From Tectiglobus sp039183375 (lineage in GTDB: Bacteria; Pseudomonadota; Alphaproteobacteria; Rhizobiales; Hyphomicrobiaceae), in assembly GCA_039183375.1 (NCBI GenBank), contig JBCDBQ010000048.1, forward strand, positions 1-20,685: DNA of 20,685 nt, given 5' to 3'. Position 1 is the first letter of the stretch, and the number at the start of each line of letters is the position of its first letter. Under the pieces are notes generated by a model, which saw only the letters and a list, made by a program, of their open reading frames with translations, was not told where the DNA came from and did no database searches. Both the position numbers and the translations under genes were made by a program. Below are positions 1 through 6,878 of the stretch, piece after piece.

Positions 1-229
1 CGGTCAGGTTGGCCAGGCAGGCAATCACGTGGACATGACAGTCGATCAATCCCGGCATGACGGTCTTGCCCGCAACATCAATCACCTTCGCACCAGATGT
101 TGAGACGCGCTCTCCGGTCACGTTGGTGATCAGGTTTTGCTCAACAACAACATCCTGATCTTCAATCGCCTCGTTCTCGCGACCGTCTAGAACGCGCGCG
201 TTGCGAAAAATAGTAATTGCTTCGGACAT
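1..229 (-). CDS. Amidohydrolase family protein (partial, N-terminal part)
   Basis: About 76 N-terminal residues are visible; the rest lies beyond the left edge. The translation has the usual opening of metal-dependent amidohydrolases (imidazolonepropionase/dihydroorotase-like composite domain): a small beta-sandwich with RNARVLDG, then VIDVAGKTVMPGLIDCHVHV, whose HVH is the first metal-binding HxH motif of the TIM barrel. Such enzymes hydrolyse amide or related bonds; the substrate cannot be read from this fragment. The ATG at 227-229 is preceded by a good AGGAAAG ribosome site. It follows the AsnC gene by 25 bp on the same strand, so it is probably the third gene of a HAD-AsnC-amidohydrolase transcript. 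The family call is firm, the substrate unknown. Confidence 0.85.
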   Translation of the reverse strand, partial: MSEAITIFRNARVLDGRENEAIEDQDVVVEQNLITNVTGERVSTSGAKVIDVAGKTVMPGLIDCHVHVIACLANLT

Positions 230-254
230 CTGGCTTTCCTTTGAACCAATAGTC

Positions 255-746
255 TCACTCGTCATTCAGCAGGCTCGATAGTGATGCTGGCCGGCCCGCC
301 ATTGGCGATTTGATAACGATGTAGCTGAAATACTTCTCGATCCCAAGGTTGGTATCCAGAATACGCTCAATGGTGTCCTGGTAACCGGCAACACTTGGGC
401 AGATAAACTTCAGAAGGTAGTCATAGCCGCCGCTGACAAGGTGACATTCAACGACTTCCTCGAAGCCTGCGATGCCGGTCTCGAAGCGCGAGAAGTCGCC
501 GGCACGATGATCGGAAAGAGTGACTTCTGTAAACACTGTCACGCTATCTCTTAGGCGACTGACGTCAATCCGGGCGGTATATCCTGCGATATAGCCAGAG
601 GCTTCAAGCCGCTTCAGCCGCTGCAGGCATGGACTTTGCGACAACCCGACAGCATCGGCCAAGGCCGCATTCGTGATCCGGCCGTTCTTTTGCAGTTCGG
701 CCAGGATCTTAACGTCGATCCGATCCAGCTTCTCGGCCTTTGTCAT
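255..746 (-). CDS. Lrp/AsnC family transcriptional regulator
   Basis: This 163-residue protein has the normal Lrp/AsnC length and layout. A winged helix-turn-helix covers about residues 8-52 (LDRIDVKILAELQKNGRITN, then LADAVGLSQSPCLQRLKRLE). A RAM effector domain covers about 70-150, with the conserved glycine turn SGGYDYLLK at 105-113. Members form dimers or octamers and sense amino acids or related metabolites through the RAM domain. The gene starts 13 bp after the HAD gene and is followed 25 bp later by the amidohydrolase, so it probably regulates its own operon, a common arrangement for this family. The effector cannot be read from sequence. No strong ribosome site precedes the ATG, which fits translational coupling. 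Confidence 0.93.
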   Translation of the reverse strand: MTKAEKLDRIDVKILAELQKNGRITNAALADAVGLSQSPCLQRLKRLEASGYIAGYTARIDVSRLRDSVTVFTEVTLSDHRAGDFSRFETGIAGFEEVVECHLVSGGYDYLLKFICPSVAGYQDTIERILDTNLGIEKYFSYIVIKSPMAGRPASLSSLLNDE

Positions 747-759
747 AAGTGCTCAGAGC

Positions 760-1482
760 CTAATTGCTCAATTCTTCCTGATGAGCCTTCACCATATCCG
801 CCATTGAGTTGAAGGTGAAATCGGTGGTCGGCATGTCGCCTGGGTTCATAGTTGCGCCAAAACCTTCTTGATCGTGACGACGATAGATCCAGCAGTTCGC
901 AAGACCAAACTTATTCGCTGGCGCGTGATCATGAAACATACTCTCTGCCGTATGCAGGATTTCGCCCTTCTGGATTCCAAGGCGGGCAAGGCATTCAATC
1001 ATGTATTCGAAGTTTTGCGGAGACGGTTTATAGGAGCCGACATCTTCAGCCGTGTACCGCGCATCGAAGTCAACTTCGAGTTTCTTATTTGAATGCGCGA
1101 AACTCAGATTATCAACATTCGAGAGAATGATGAGCTTGTAGTAACGCTTGAGGTACTGCAAGGCGCCGGCGCTGTCTGCAAACGCGGGCCAGTTCTGTAC
1201 CGAACGTCCGTAGGTTTGGCACTCCTCCCAGCTGACCGACACGCCCCATTCTTCCGCAAGACGCTTGTATACGACAGCGAGCAGGTCTGAGTAGATCTTC
1301 GCTGGTGTCTGCCGCTGGGTTGTCGACTCGTGAAAGGCATGCGCCTCAAGGATCTGATCCCGTGTCAGCGACCGGTTGACCTGATCCGTGAGCGGTTTCA
1401 GCCCGGCGACCATGCCGCTCTCCCAATCAATCAGCGTGCCGTAGACATCAAATGTCAGAGCCTTGTAGTCAGTTAAGCGCAT
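760..1482 (-). CDS. HAD superfamily hydrolase, type II haloacid dehalogenase-like
   Basis: This 240-residue protein fits the L-2-haloacid dehalogenase subfamily in length and motifs. Motif I is FDVYGTLIDW (nucleophile Asp12, Thr16), motif II is the Ser-Asn of ILSNVDN (121-122), Lys152 lies in SYKPSPQNF, and the C-terminal acidic motif is HTAESMFHDHAPA with Asp185. Family members displace halide from 2-haloacids with inversion, though many are phosphatases, so the substrate is open. The reading frame is open back to 1593, but I chose the ATG at 1480-1482 because AAAGGA lies just upstream and the motif-I start MRLTDYKALTFD is typical. It is the first gene of the leftward set HAD-AsnC-amidohydrolase, possibly a small catabolic pathway. 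Confidence 0.9.
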   Translation of the reverse strand: MRLTDYKALTFDVYGTLIDWESGMVAGLKPLTDQVNRSLTRDQILEAHAFHESTTQRQTPAKIYSDLLAVVYKRLAEEWGVSVSWEECQTYGRSVQNWPAFADSAGALQYLKRYYKLIILSNVDNLSFAHSNKKLEVDFDARYTAEDVGSYKPSPQNFEYMIECLARLGIQKGEILHTAESMFHDHAPANKFGLANCWIYRRHDQEGFGATMNPGDMPTTDFTFNSMADMVKAHQEELSN

Positions 1483-1786
1483 TGTAAGTTCCTTTCTCGC
1501 CGGGACTGAACCGTGAAGTCCTCCGGACCAGCGATCGATTGCCCTGTCACATTGGGGGTTAACCAAAATCCCTGTCGTCTCCGTTGCTACCATCGAATAT
1601 GGCCCATCGACCTCGGGACTTCATGCTGTTGTTGGCTGTCGCGAAGCAGAATCTGCCGCAGTTGTCGGGTTGGCCGCAGGATATTCTGACTTCAACGATC
1701 AATATTTCCCCAATTGGTGCTCTTTCAATGATCTGTTAGACTAAGCGAAATCGACCCACTGCTTTCTCAAAAGGTGCGACTTTCAG
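1483..1786. other. Divergent intergenic region, HAD operon / Rrf2 gene
   Basis: This 304-bp gap separates the leftward HAD gene from the rightward Rrf2 gene and must hold promoters for both. The right half is AT-richer and carries the sigma-70-like pair listed separately. The left half is open in the HAD frame, but codon context and the ribosome site favour the shorter protein. I see no convincing additional gene. Confidence 0.5.
1714..1742 (+). promoter_or_regulatory. Putative sigma-70-type promoter for the Rrf2 gene
   Basis: TTGGTG (1714-1719) and TAGACT (1737-1742) are separated by exactly 17 bp, matching 3/6 and 4/6 of the -35/-10 consensus. Transcription would start about 40 bp before the ATG at 1787. 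The match is moderate only. Confidence 0.3.
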
Positions 1787-2281
1787 ATGAACTTATCGAA
1801 ACAAACTTCGGACGCGATCCAAATGTTAGCCTGCTGCTATCGCGCCGGTGACGAGTTGGTTAAAGTCGCAAATATTGCCGACGAGCTTGGTCTGACAAAG
1901 CAGATGGCGCTCAAGTTGGCGAACATCCTGAGTCAGGCTGAGCTGGTGGAAACATTTCGCGGTCCGAGTGGAGGCATTCGTCTTTCCGAGGCAAAGCGGG
2001 ATGCGATGCTTGGTGAAATCGTCAGACGGCTGGAAAGTGCACCAACGCAGAAAAGCGTCATTCCACACGGTCAGTTGGACAATTTCATCGATGAGGCCTT
2101 CGAGGCATTCCTTGAAGTTCTGGACCGTAACTCGTTGCGTGATATTGCAATGAAGAAGCAGCGCCGAAGCAAGGTGCGCAAACCGAAGGCAGGCGCTAAG
2201 GCAAAGCCGCCCGCCCGCAAACGCAGGTCAGTGAGCACGAGTGCGCGCTCAGCGCGCGATCAAAGAGTGAGCCGCATTTAG
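1787..2281 (+). CDS. Rrf2 family transcriptional regulator with basic C-terminal tail
   Basis: The protein has 164 residues. The first 85 form the Rrf2 winged helix-turn-helix: VANIADELGLTKQMALKLAN as recognition region and the wing signature RGPSGGIRLSEAK at 58-70. Iron-sulphur members such as IscR, NsrR and RirA carry three cysteines near residues 90-105. Here only Cys16 and Cys17 exist, so a cluster of that type is very unlikely. A dimerisation helix follows (about 97-120), then an unusual Lys/Arg/Ala/Pro-rich tail (123-164, KPKAGAKAKPPARKRR), which could add nonspecific DNA binding. AAGGTG ten bases upstream supports the ATG. It lies upstream of an iron-box-controlled gene pair, but nothing shows that it regulates them. 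Confidence 0.85.
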   Translation: MNLSKQTSDAIQMLACCYRAGDELVKVANIADELGLTKQMALKLANILSQAELVETFRGPSGGIRLSEAKRDAMLGEIVRRLESAPTQKSVIPHGQLDNFIDEAFEAFLEVLDRNSLRDIAMKKQRRSKVRKPKAGAKAKPPARKRRSVSTSARSARDQRVSRI

Positions 2282-2691
2282 GACTTTCTGAAAGTCTTGG
2301 CTTCAGAGCCGGAAGCGCTTACGAAGCAACCCTTTCTCCGGGAGCGAACTTGGTTGTCAGCTTTGCTGTCGTCGTCAGCCCTGTCTCTTCTGCACGTTTG
2401 ACGCTTGGCTCTGCACAATACTGCAGCGATTTAATCATCCGTAACGCCGGCCCCCCGCGGCATCTTTGCCAGTCTGAACGACCAGCGCAGTGGCCTGGCG
2501 ACAAGCTTCTGATGCCCAAGGGAAATGCAGCCCAAGGGCTGTTTAGAACAATTCCAAACTATTGTTTTTATTGAGTTTTATCTTGATTGCTGCGTTATCA
2601 TTGCTCATACAGGGTTTGTTCTTGATTAAGAAAGTTAGCAATAGAAGGTTCGCAGGCAGGCTGTGCCCGCAGCGATAAGAAGGACGAGAGG
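2282..2691. other. Intergenic region upstream of the DUF4856-like gene
   Basis: This 410-bp region lacks a convincing gene. Right after the Rrf2 stop is a short perfect dyad (GACTTT-CTG-AAAGTC, 2282-2296), a weak terminator candidate without a T run. A second hairpin, CAGCCCAAGGGCTG (2528-2541), is followed directly by the iron-control box at 2542-2558. From about 2550 to 2640 the sequence is AT-rich, as expected for a promoter, but no single -35/-10 pair stands out. Confidence 0.5.
2542..2558. promoter_or_regulatory. Iron control element (Irr box), TTTAGAA-N3-TTCCAAA
   Basis: The 17-bp sequence TTTAGAACAATTCCAAA matches the published alphaproteobacterial ICE/Irr consensus TTTAGAA-N3-TTCTAAA at 13 of 14 defined positions and is itself a near-palindrome (GTTTAGAA/TTCCAAAC). 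It lies 134 bp before the start codon of the exported DUF4856-like protein, in AT-rich promoter-like DNA. Irr is a Fur-family, haem-responsive regulator that represses or activates depending on where the box lies relative to the promoter; the direction cannot be told here. Confidence 0.7.
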
Positions 2692-4122
2692 ATGAAACCG
2701 TTATCAGGTGCCATGCTGGTATCAGCGTCAGTTGCAGCAATGCTGGTCGCGCTGCCCACGGCAACCGCATTGGCCAACGACGTCTACGGACCGTTTCCGG
2801 TCACCGTGAAGGGCTATAAGGGCGACAAGAAGAACTCGGTTGGCTACACCGGCCAGATTGCGCGCCATGTTATTCATGACTCTCTGAAGAAGCTTGCTGG
2901 TCAGGGCAACGGCAAAGCCAATCCTGAGCTCAAGGCCAAGATGATGTCCTACTTCAAGGGCAAAGATGCGGGCCGCGCCGTCATCGCACCGAAGACCAAG
3001 GGTGACTTCGCCGTCAAGCAGACTGGCGTTGACGATATCAGCAAAAAGAAGAACCTCGCCGGCAAGACATTCAAGGGCACTGTCACCGGTATGCCTAACG
3101 GCATGACGGGTGGTGAGTTGGTTGAATTCTGGATCGACAAGGCCTCATCCGCCAACAAAGGCGTGGATATGGCCAATGGTATGAACTATCCGCAGTTGAT
3201 CTCGAAATTCATCATGGGCGCGGTGTCTTACAACCAGGCCGTCGACAACTATCTGGATGAAAAGCTCAACGCTGACAACAAGCCCAACGACAAGCCTTAC
3301 AAGAAAGGCGCTTACTACACTGGCAAAGAGCATTCCTGGGACGAAGGCTTCGGCTATTTTGGTACGCCGGCGCACACGCTGAGCCTGACACCAAAGAATG
3401 TCTACGACATTGCCAAGATGAAGGACCTCACAGCAGCCGACGCCAACAAAGATGGCAAGGTGGATCTCAAGTCAGAGATGACGTTTGGCCCGGCTTACTA
3501 TGCTGCCGGCTTCGACGCGTCGGTTGACGGCAAACCCAACGGTACCAACTATTTGCACACCATCACCAAGGCGTTCCTCGATGGCCGTAAGTTGATCACC
3601 AGTGCCAAGGGCGCAAAGCTCACCGATGCACAACGCGCTGACCTCAAGAAGTATGCAGCCGTGGTTGCATCCAACTGGGAAAAAGTTCTGGCAGAGGCAA
3701 CCTACAAGTACGCCGGTTCAGTCTACAATGACATGACCAAGCTGAAAACCATTGTTGACGCCAAAGGCGATACTTCAAAGACGATGAAGAAGTACGTCAA
3801 GCATTGGGGTGAGTTGAAAGGCTTTAGCCTGGCACTGCAGACCGGCAAGAGCAATCTTGGTGAGACGGCAACGAAGCTCAACCGTCTGATCGGCTTCGGC
3901 CCGATTCTGCTCAACGCCAGCCAGGTTGTCGACATCGACAGCAAGGGCAACTATGTCCGTGACCAGGGACCAGCCTGGGGCGAGTACATGCTGCACATGG
4001 CCAAGGTGCAAAAGCTGATGGTCGACAAGTTCGGTGTTAAAGCACGTAACAATGCGATCTCCGGCGATATCGCAGACCTCGCCAAGAAGCTTGGCGCAGG
4101 CTCGGGTGCTGAGAACGATTAG
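2692..4122 (+). CDS. Exported DUF4856-like protein, probably iron-responsive
   Basis: The 476-residue protein begins with a clear Sec signal peptide (hydrophobic 8-28, cleavage after TALA, before NDVYGPF), so it is periplasmic or secreted. The mature part resembles the DUF4856 family as I remember it: GYTGQIARHVIHDSLKKLAG at 51-70, FIMGAVSYNQAVDNYLDEKL near 173-192, and KEHSWDEGFGYFGTPAH at 212-228. This last segment recalls the His/Glu signature of imelysin-like iron-uptake proteins, but the exact GxHxxE is not present. Residues 250-258 (DANKDGKVD) form an EF-hand-like calcium loop. The protein is lysine-rich and has no cysteines. ATG follows a good ribosome site (GACGAGAGG). With the Irr-type box upstream, an iron-related role is likely but inferred. 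Confidence 0.75.
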   Translation: MKPLSGAMLVSASVAAMLVALPTATALANDVYGPFPVTVKGYKGDKKNSVGYTGQIARHVIHDSLKKLAGQGNGKANPELKAKMMSYFKGKDAGRAVIAPKTKGDFAVKQTGVDDISKKKNLAGKTFKGTVTGMPNGMTGGELVEFWIDKASSANKGVDMANGMNYPQLISKFIMGAVSYNQAVDNYLDEKLNADNKPNDKPYKKGAYYTGKEHSWDEGFGYFGTPAHTLSLTPKNVYDIAKMKDLTAADANKDGKVDLKSEMTFGPAYYAAGFDASVDGKPNGTNYLHTITKAFLDGRKLITSAKGAKLTDAQRADLKKYAAVVASNWEKVLAEATYKYAGSVYNDMTKLKTIVDAKGDTSKTMKKYVKHWGELKGFSLALQTGKSNLGETATKLNRLIGFGPILLNASQVVDIDSKGNYVRDQGPAWGEYMLHMAKVQKLMVDKFGVKARNNAISGDIADLAKKLGAGSGAEND

Positions 4123-4193
4123 GTCGTAGTTGGAAAGTCAGCGGCGGGCCGGGTCCGATCCCCGAGGTCGTCGCGACGCATTCGGAAGAAGTG

Positions 4194-5267
4194 ATGATGG
4201 ACGGAGTTTTGGCGGATTACCTGGAACGGGTCACGGATCCGTTCATCAATCCGCAAAAGCGCATCTTCCTGGGCTATATCGCCACCGCAATCGTGATTGC
4301 CGTCGTGGCACAAATGTTTGCATCGCGCATGAAATTGCGGGAAGCAATTTCGGCATTCTTTGCCCGGAGAATCTGGCTCTCCTCTTCCGCGATTGCTGAC
4401 TATAAGATCCTGCTCGTCAATCACGCCCTGATGATGGGTATCATCCCACGCCTCGCCTCGAAGCTTGTCGTGGCAACAATCATATTCGAAGCCTTGCATG
4501 TCTGGCTTGATGGTCGGGTGTTGCTCTGGCCTGACGCCCCGGGCTGGGTCATTGCCGGCGCCTTCACGTTGACGTTGTTCTTGCTCGACGATGTATCGAA
4601 ATACCTCGTCCATCGCGCACTGCACCGCTGGTCAGTGCTGTGGGCGTTCCACAAGGTTCATCATTCAGCCGAAGTGCTGACGCCCCTCACCGTTTACCGA
4701 ACGCATCCCGTTGAAGGTGTTTTCTTCGCGCTGCGGTCTGTGCTTGTTCAGGCTTTGGCTATTTCGGTATTCCTGTTCTTTTTCGGTGATCGAACCAGCC
4801 TCGTGACAATCCTCGGCGCCAACGCGTTCTTGTTCCTGTTTAACGTTGCAGGCTCAAATTTGCGTCACTCGCATGTCTGGATCAGCTATGGCAAGACGCT
4901 GGAACATTGGCTGATCTCGCCGGCACAGCACCAGATCCACCATTCCATCGAGAAAGAGCATCACGACCGCAACTTTGGCGCTGTCCTCGCCATCTGGGAT
5001 CGCATCGGCGGCAGCCTCTATCTTGCAGACACTGCAAACAAGGTCCGCTTCGGAGACGAAAGTGGCGTCCCGACGGATCACCGGCTGGCGTCCCTTTACG
5101 TTGCACCCATGATTGAGGCGGCACGCTGCCTCTCCCGACCGGTAACAGCGGCTCTTAGCAAAATGCGCACAGCCAAGATGTCATCCGTCGTGCGCTGGTC
5201 ATTGCTTGTTGCGATGGCGGCGGGTGCTGTCTGGGCAGCAACGCCACACGCGTCATTGGCAGGCTAG
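4194..5267 (+). CDS. Sterol desaturase / fatty acid hydroxylase family membrane protein
   Basis: About 357 residues with several membrane segments (near 26-43, 80-100, 119-137, 180-198, 205-222) and a C-terminal hydrophobic helix at 333-352. The histidine clusters of the non-haem di-iron family are intact: HRALH (141-145), HKVHH (154-158) and HQIHH (247-251), with further histidines at NLRHSHVW and KEHHDRNFG. Such enzymes insert oxygen into or desaturate lipid chains using two iron atoms and O2; the substrate is unknown. GTG at 4191 and ATGs at 4194 and 4197 are all possible; GGAAGAA at 4184-4190 favours an ATG. It starts about 70 bp after the DUF4856-like gene with no obvious terminator between, so the two are probably cotranscribed under the iron box. 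Confidence 0.88.
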   Translation: MMDGVLADYLERVTDPFINPQKRIFLGYIATAIVIAVVAQMFASRMKLREAISAFFARRIWLSSSAIADYKILLVNHALMMGIIPRLASKLVVATIIFEALHVWLDGRVLLWPDAPGWVIAGAFTLTLFLLDDVSKYLVHRALHRWSVLWAFHKVHHSAEVLTPLTVYRTHPVEGVFFALRSVLVQALAISVFLFFFGDRTSLVTILGANAFLFLFNVAGSNLRHSHVWISYGKTLEHWLISPAQHQIHHSIEKEHHDRNFGAVLAIWDRIGGSLYLADTANKVRFGDESGVPTDHRLASLYVAPMIEAARCLSRPVTAALSKMRTAKMSSVVRWSLLVAMAAGAVWAATPHASLAG

Positions 5268-5301
5268 CGATATATCTATTCTCGCCGTTAGCCAGATCTG
5301 A

Positions 5302-5715
5302 TCAATCCGCTTCTTCAGATCGACAAGCTGGGCACAAACAACCACCGGGCCCAATCAGTTCCTCAAGATATTCACGCCCGTAGTCGTAGGTGATTTCCTC
5401 ACCTGTCTTTATCTTCTTGATCGAACGAATATAGATGCGATCTTCGGACTCGTCATGCTCAGCCTCGGCATTGGGACGGCAGGAGTGGTTGACGTAGCGA
5501 GACGTATTCTGACGTCCCTTGCCATCAATAACGAGGTCTTCAGTAACTGCAAACAAGTAGCGTCCGCCGCGCCTGTCAGCCTCGTCGTTCGAGATCCGCT
5601 CTCCGGTGTACTCGATGACGAGCCGCCCTTTCGGTATGTCTTCCAGTGCAAACAGCCCCAAACCCGTTCGGCTGCGTTTGACTTGGACTCGCGGCCGATC
5701 AGCGTCATCCTGCAT
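5302..5715 (-). CDS. SET domain protein-lysine methyltransferase
   Basis: This compact 137-residue protein is almost entirely a SET domain. The S-adenosylmethionine-binding turn is SRTGLGLFA (15-23), followed by IEYTGERIS (34-42), the pseudoknot motif RYVNHSCRPNAE (73-84), EEITYDYG (106-113) and a post-SET cysteine cluster CLCPAC (126-131). The latter would bind zinc together with Cys79, as in eukaryotic enzymes. All motifs for lysine methylation with SAM are present. There is no signal peptide, so it acts in the cytoplasm; the target is unknown. Bacterial SET proteins include host-directed effectors and housekeeping enzymes of unclear role. It is convergent with the hydroxylase gene (34 bp between stops). 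The ribosome site is weak. Confidence 0.9.
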   Translation of the reverse strand: MQDDADRPRVQVKRSRTGLGLFALEDIPKGRLVIEYTGERISNDEADRRGGRYLFAVTEDLVIDGKGRQNTSRYVNHSCRPNAEAEHDESEDRIYIRSIKKIKTGEEITYDYGREYLEELIGPGGCLCPACRSEEAD

Positions 5716-5808
5716 GAGCTGTAACCTATTCCAAATTGCGTTTGCAGTTGATGTAATTCAGACAGCGATGCTGAAGATCATCCGGTTCAATCGGAAGCGA
5801 AGTAGATC

Positions 5809-5828
5809 TAGCAACATGTAGCAACATG
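5809..5828. repeat. Tandem 10-bp direct repeat upstream of the SET gene
   Basis: TAGCAACATG occurs twice in immediate tandem (5809-5818 and 5819-5828), about 95-115 bp upstream of the SET start codon. A 10-bp period would place two identical protein contacts on the same face of DNA. The surrounding 5716-6008 region shows nothing else I can name. Confidence 0.6.
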
Positions 5829-6008
5829 GACCCGGTATTCTGATTTGCAGAAAACCTCAAGTCCCATGTCCAAAGGCTGCGTCGATTATTGGCTAGGGGC
5901 ATTCGCGTGGAATTCTGACTTTGGATCAGCCAACAATCCAGCAACTCGTGTCATGTTGTAAAAAGGTGAGACCTTCAACACCGCGTGTCACAATCGCTTA
6001 TAGCGATG

Positions 6009-6266
6009 CTAGCTGGGCGTTCTGCGAGCTGCGTTACGGACTGCCGGGTTTTCATACCCATCAAGGAAGTAGGTCACCGGTAAATCATAGAAGATGGCCA
6101 GGTCGAACATCGTGACAGCGCGGACGGTCGATCTACCCAGCTCAAGTGCCGAGTAACTTTCCAATGTCAGACTGAGCGCCACTGCAACCTTCTCAGGTGT
6201 TACGCCGTTCTTCAGGCGCAGTTCCTTGGCGCGTTGTCCGATGAACTCGTCAATCTTCACTCTCAT
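6009..6266 (-). CDS. XRE-type helix-turn-helix regulator, short
   Basis: About 85 residues, nearly all one lambda-repressor-like HTH: IGQRAKELRLKNGVTPEKVA, then the recognition segment LTLESYSALELGRSTVRAVT, then DLAIFYDLPVTYFLDGYEN. This is the Cro/C1 (XRE) pattern in which the last helix ends with a predicted dimer contact. There is no effector domain. The frame is also open to a GTG at 6287; I prefer the ATG at 6264-6266 because MRVKIDEFIGQR is a typical XRE opening, although the GGGGAAG in front of it is very close to the start. It is divergent from the small gene at 6510 and could control it and itself. No toxin-like partner is adjacent. Confidence 0.8.
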   Translation of the reverse strand: MRVKIDEFIGQRAKELRLKNGVTPEKVAVALSLTLESYSALELGRSTVRAVTMFDLAIFYDLPVTYFLDGYENPAVRNAARRTPS

Positions 6267-6432
6267 CTTCCCCGTAGTCAGCGCCACTCTACCGTTGTTT
6301 CTATTTTCACAAACTTAAGAGGCTGAAGGCGACCGACCGAAGCCGGCTTCATCACCATCTATCTACCAACATAGCGTAAGAAAAAAGCGACTTTCTTAGA
6401 CCAAATTGTGGATAAATTGCGCACAAGACAGA

Positions 6433-6462
6433 TTGGTTCCCGCCCGTTTTTCGCTATATACT
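6433..6462 (+). promoter_or_regulatory. Putative promoter for the small gene at 6510
   Basis: TTGGTT (6433-6438) and TATACT (6457-6462, 5/6 of the -10 consensus) are separated by 18 bp, placing a start site about 40 bp before the ATG at 6510. The segment between the divergent XRE gene and this gene is AT-rich. The -35 match is weak. Confidence 0.35.
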
Positions 6463-6509
6463 GAACAAATCGGAAATTTGTTGATGTCGAGTATTCCTTG
6501 GGGGTGCTT

Positions 6510-6761
6510 ATGCAGCCGATTAAGCCGACGATTGAGAACTGCACATTGCTAAAGCTACTCGACAAAATAGACGAGTATCGCGCTGGTTATGATCAGGCCG
6601 TTGCGCGTGATCAGTACCGTAAGGCAACAGAATGTTTCAGACAAATTAGAAGGTTGGCCGTCTTGGTTGATCAGCTGACGCGAAGCGAAGAACACAATTT
6701 CCTGATTGAAGGAAATAGGCCTGATGATAGCCTCACCGGTGTTAATAGACGACAGGGTTAG
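6510..6761 (+). CDS. Small hypothetical protein, predicted helical
   Basis: This 83-residue protein matches no family I recognise. Its centre (LLKLLDKIDEYRAGYDQAVA, then KATECFRQIRRLAVLVDQLT) has heptad-like spacing of hydrophobic residues and would form two amphipathic helices, possibly a helical hairpin or coiled coil. There is no signal peptide or membrane segment and only two cysteines. The ATG at 6510 is preceded by GGGGGTG at good spacing, and a TATACT -10 element lies 48 bp upstream, so a real gene is likely. It is divergent from the XRE regulator and is followed by the 12-bp tandem repeats and the FadR-type gene on the same strand. Confidence 0.55.
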   Translation: MQPIKPTIENCTLLKLLDKIDEYRAGYDQAVARDQYRKATECFRQIRRLAVLVDQLTRSEEHNFLIEGNRPDDSLTGVNRRQG

Positions 6762-6777
6762 GTTGTTTCGCTCGAAA

Positions 6778-6825
6778 CCAGTCTGCTGGCCAGTCTGCCG
6801 GCCAGTCTGCCGGCCAGTCTGCCGG
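6778..6825. repeat. Four tandem copies of a 12-bp unit (CCAGTCTGCCGG)
   Basis: Four contiguous copies run at 6778, 6790, 6802 and 6814; the last three are identical and the first has one change (CTGCTGG). Each junction gives the near-palindrome CTGCCGGCCAG. The array lies between the small gene ending at 6761 and the FadR-type gene starting at 6879, about 55-100 bp upstream of its start, in its promoter or leader. It may be a slippage-prone microsatellite or a set of regulator-binding sites. Confidence 0.9.
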
Positions 6826-6878
6826 GTAGACGAATCGAGCCTCAGCTATTCTGACTATCGAGGATTTGAACGGCAAAC

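Noticed and set aside
1483..1593. N-terminal extension of the HAD protein by 37 residues
   Set aside because: The extension lacks family resemblance, and a good ribosome site stands before the internal ATG at 1480-1482.
1787..2281. RirA, IscR or NsrR assignment for the Rrf2 protein
   Set aside because: The three iron-sulphur ligand cysteines near residues 90-105 are absent.
6009..6761. Toxin-antitoxin pair formed by the XRE protein and the small helical protein
   Set aside because: The two genes are divergent rather than in one operon, and the small protein shows no toxin motif.
6778..6825. CRISPR-like array
   Set aside because: The units are contiguous 12-mers without spacers; this is a simple tandem repeat.
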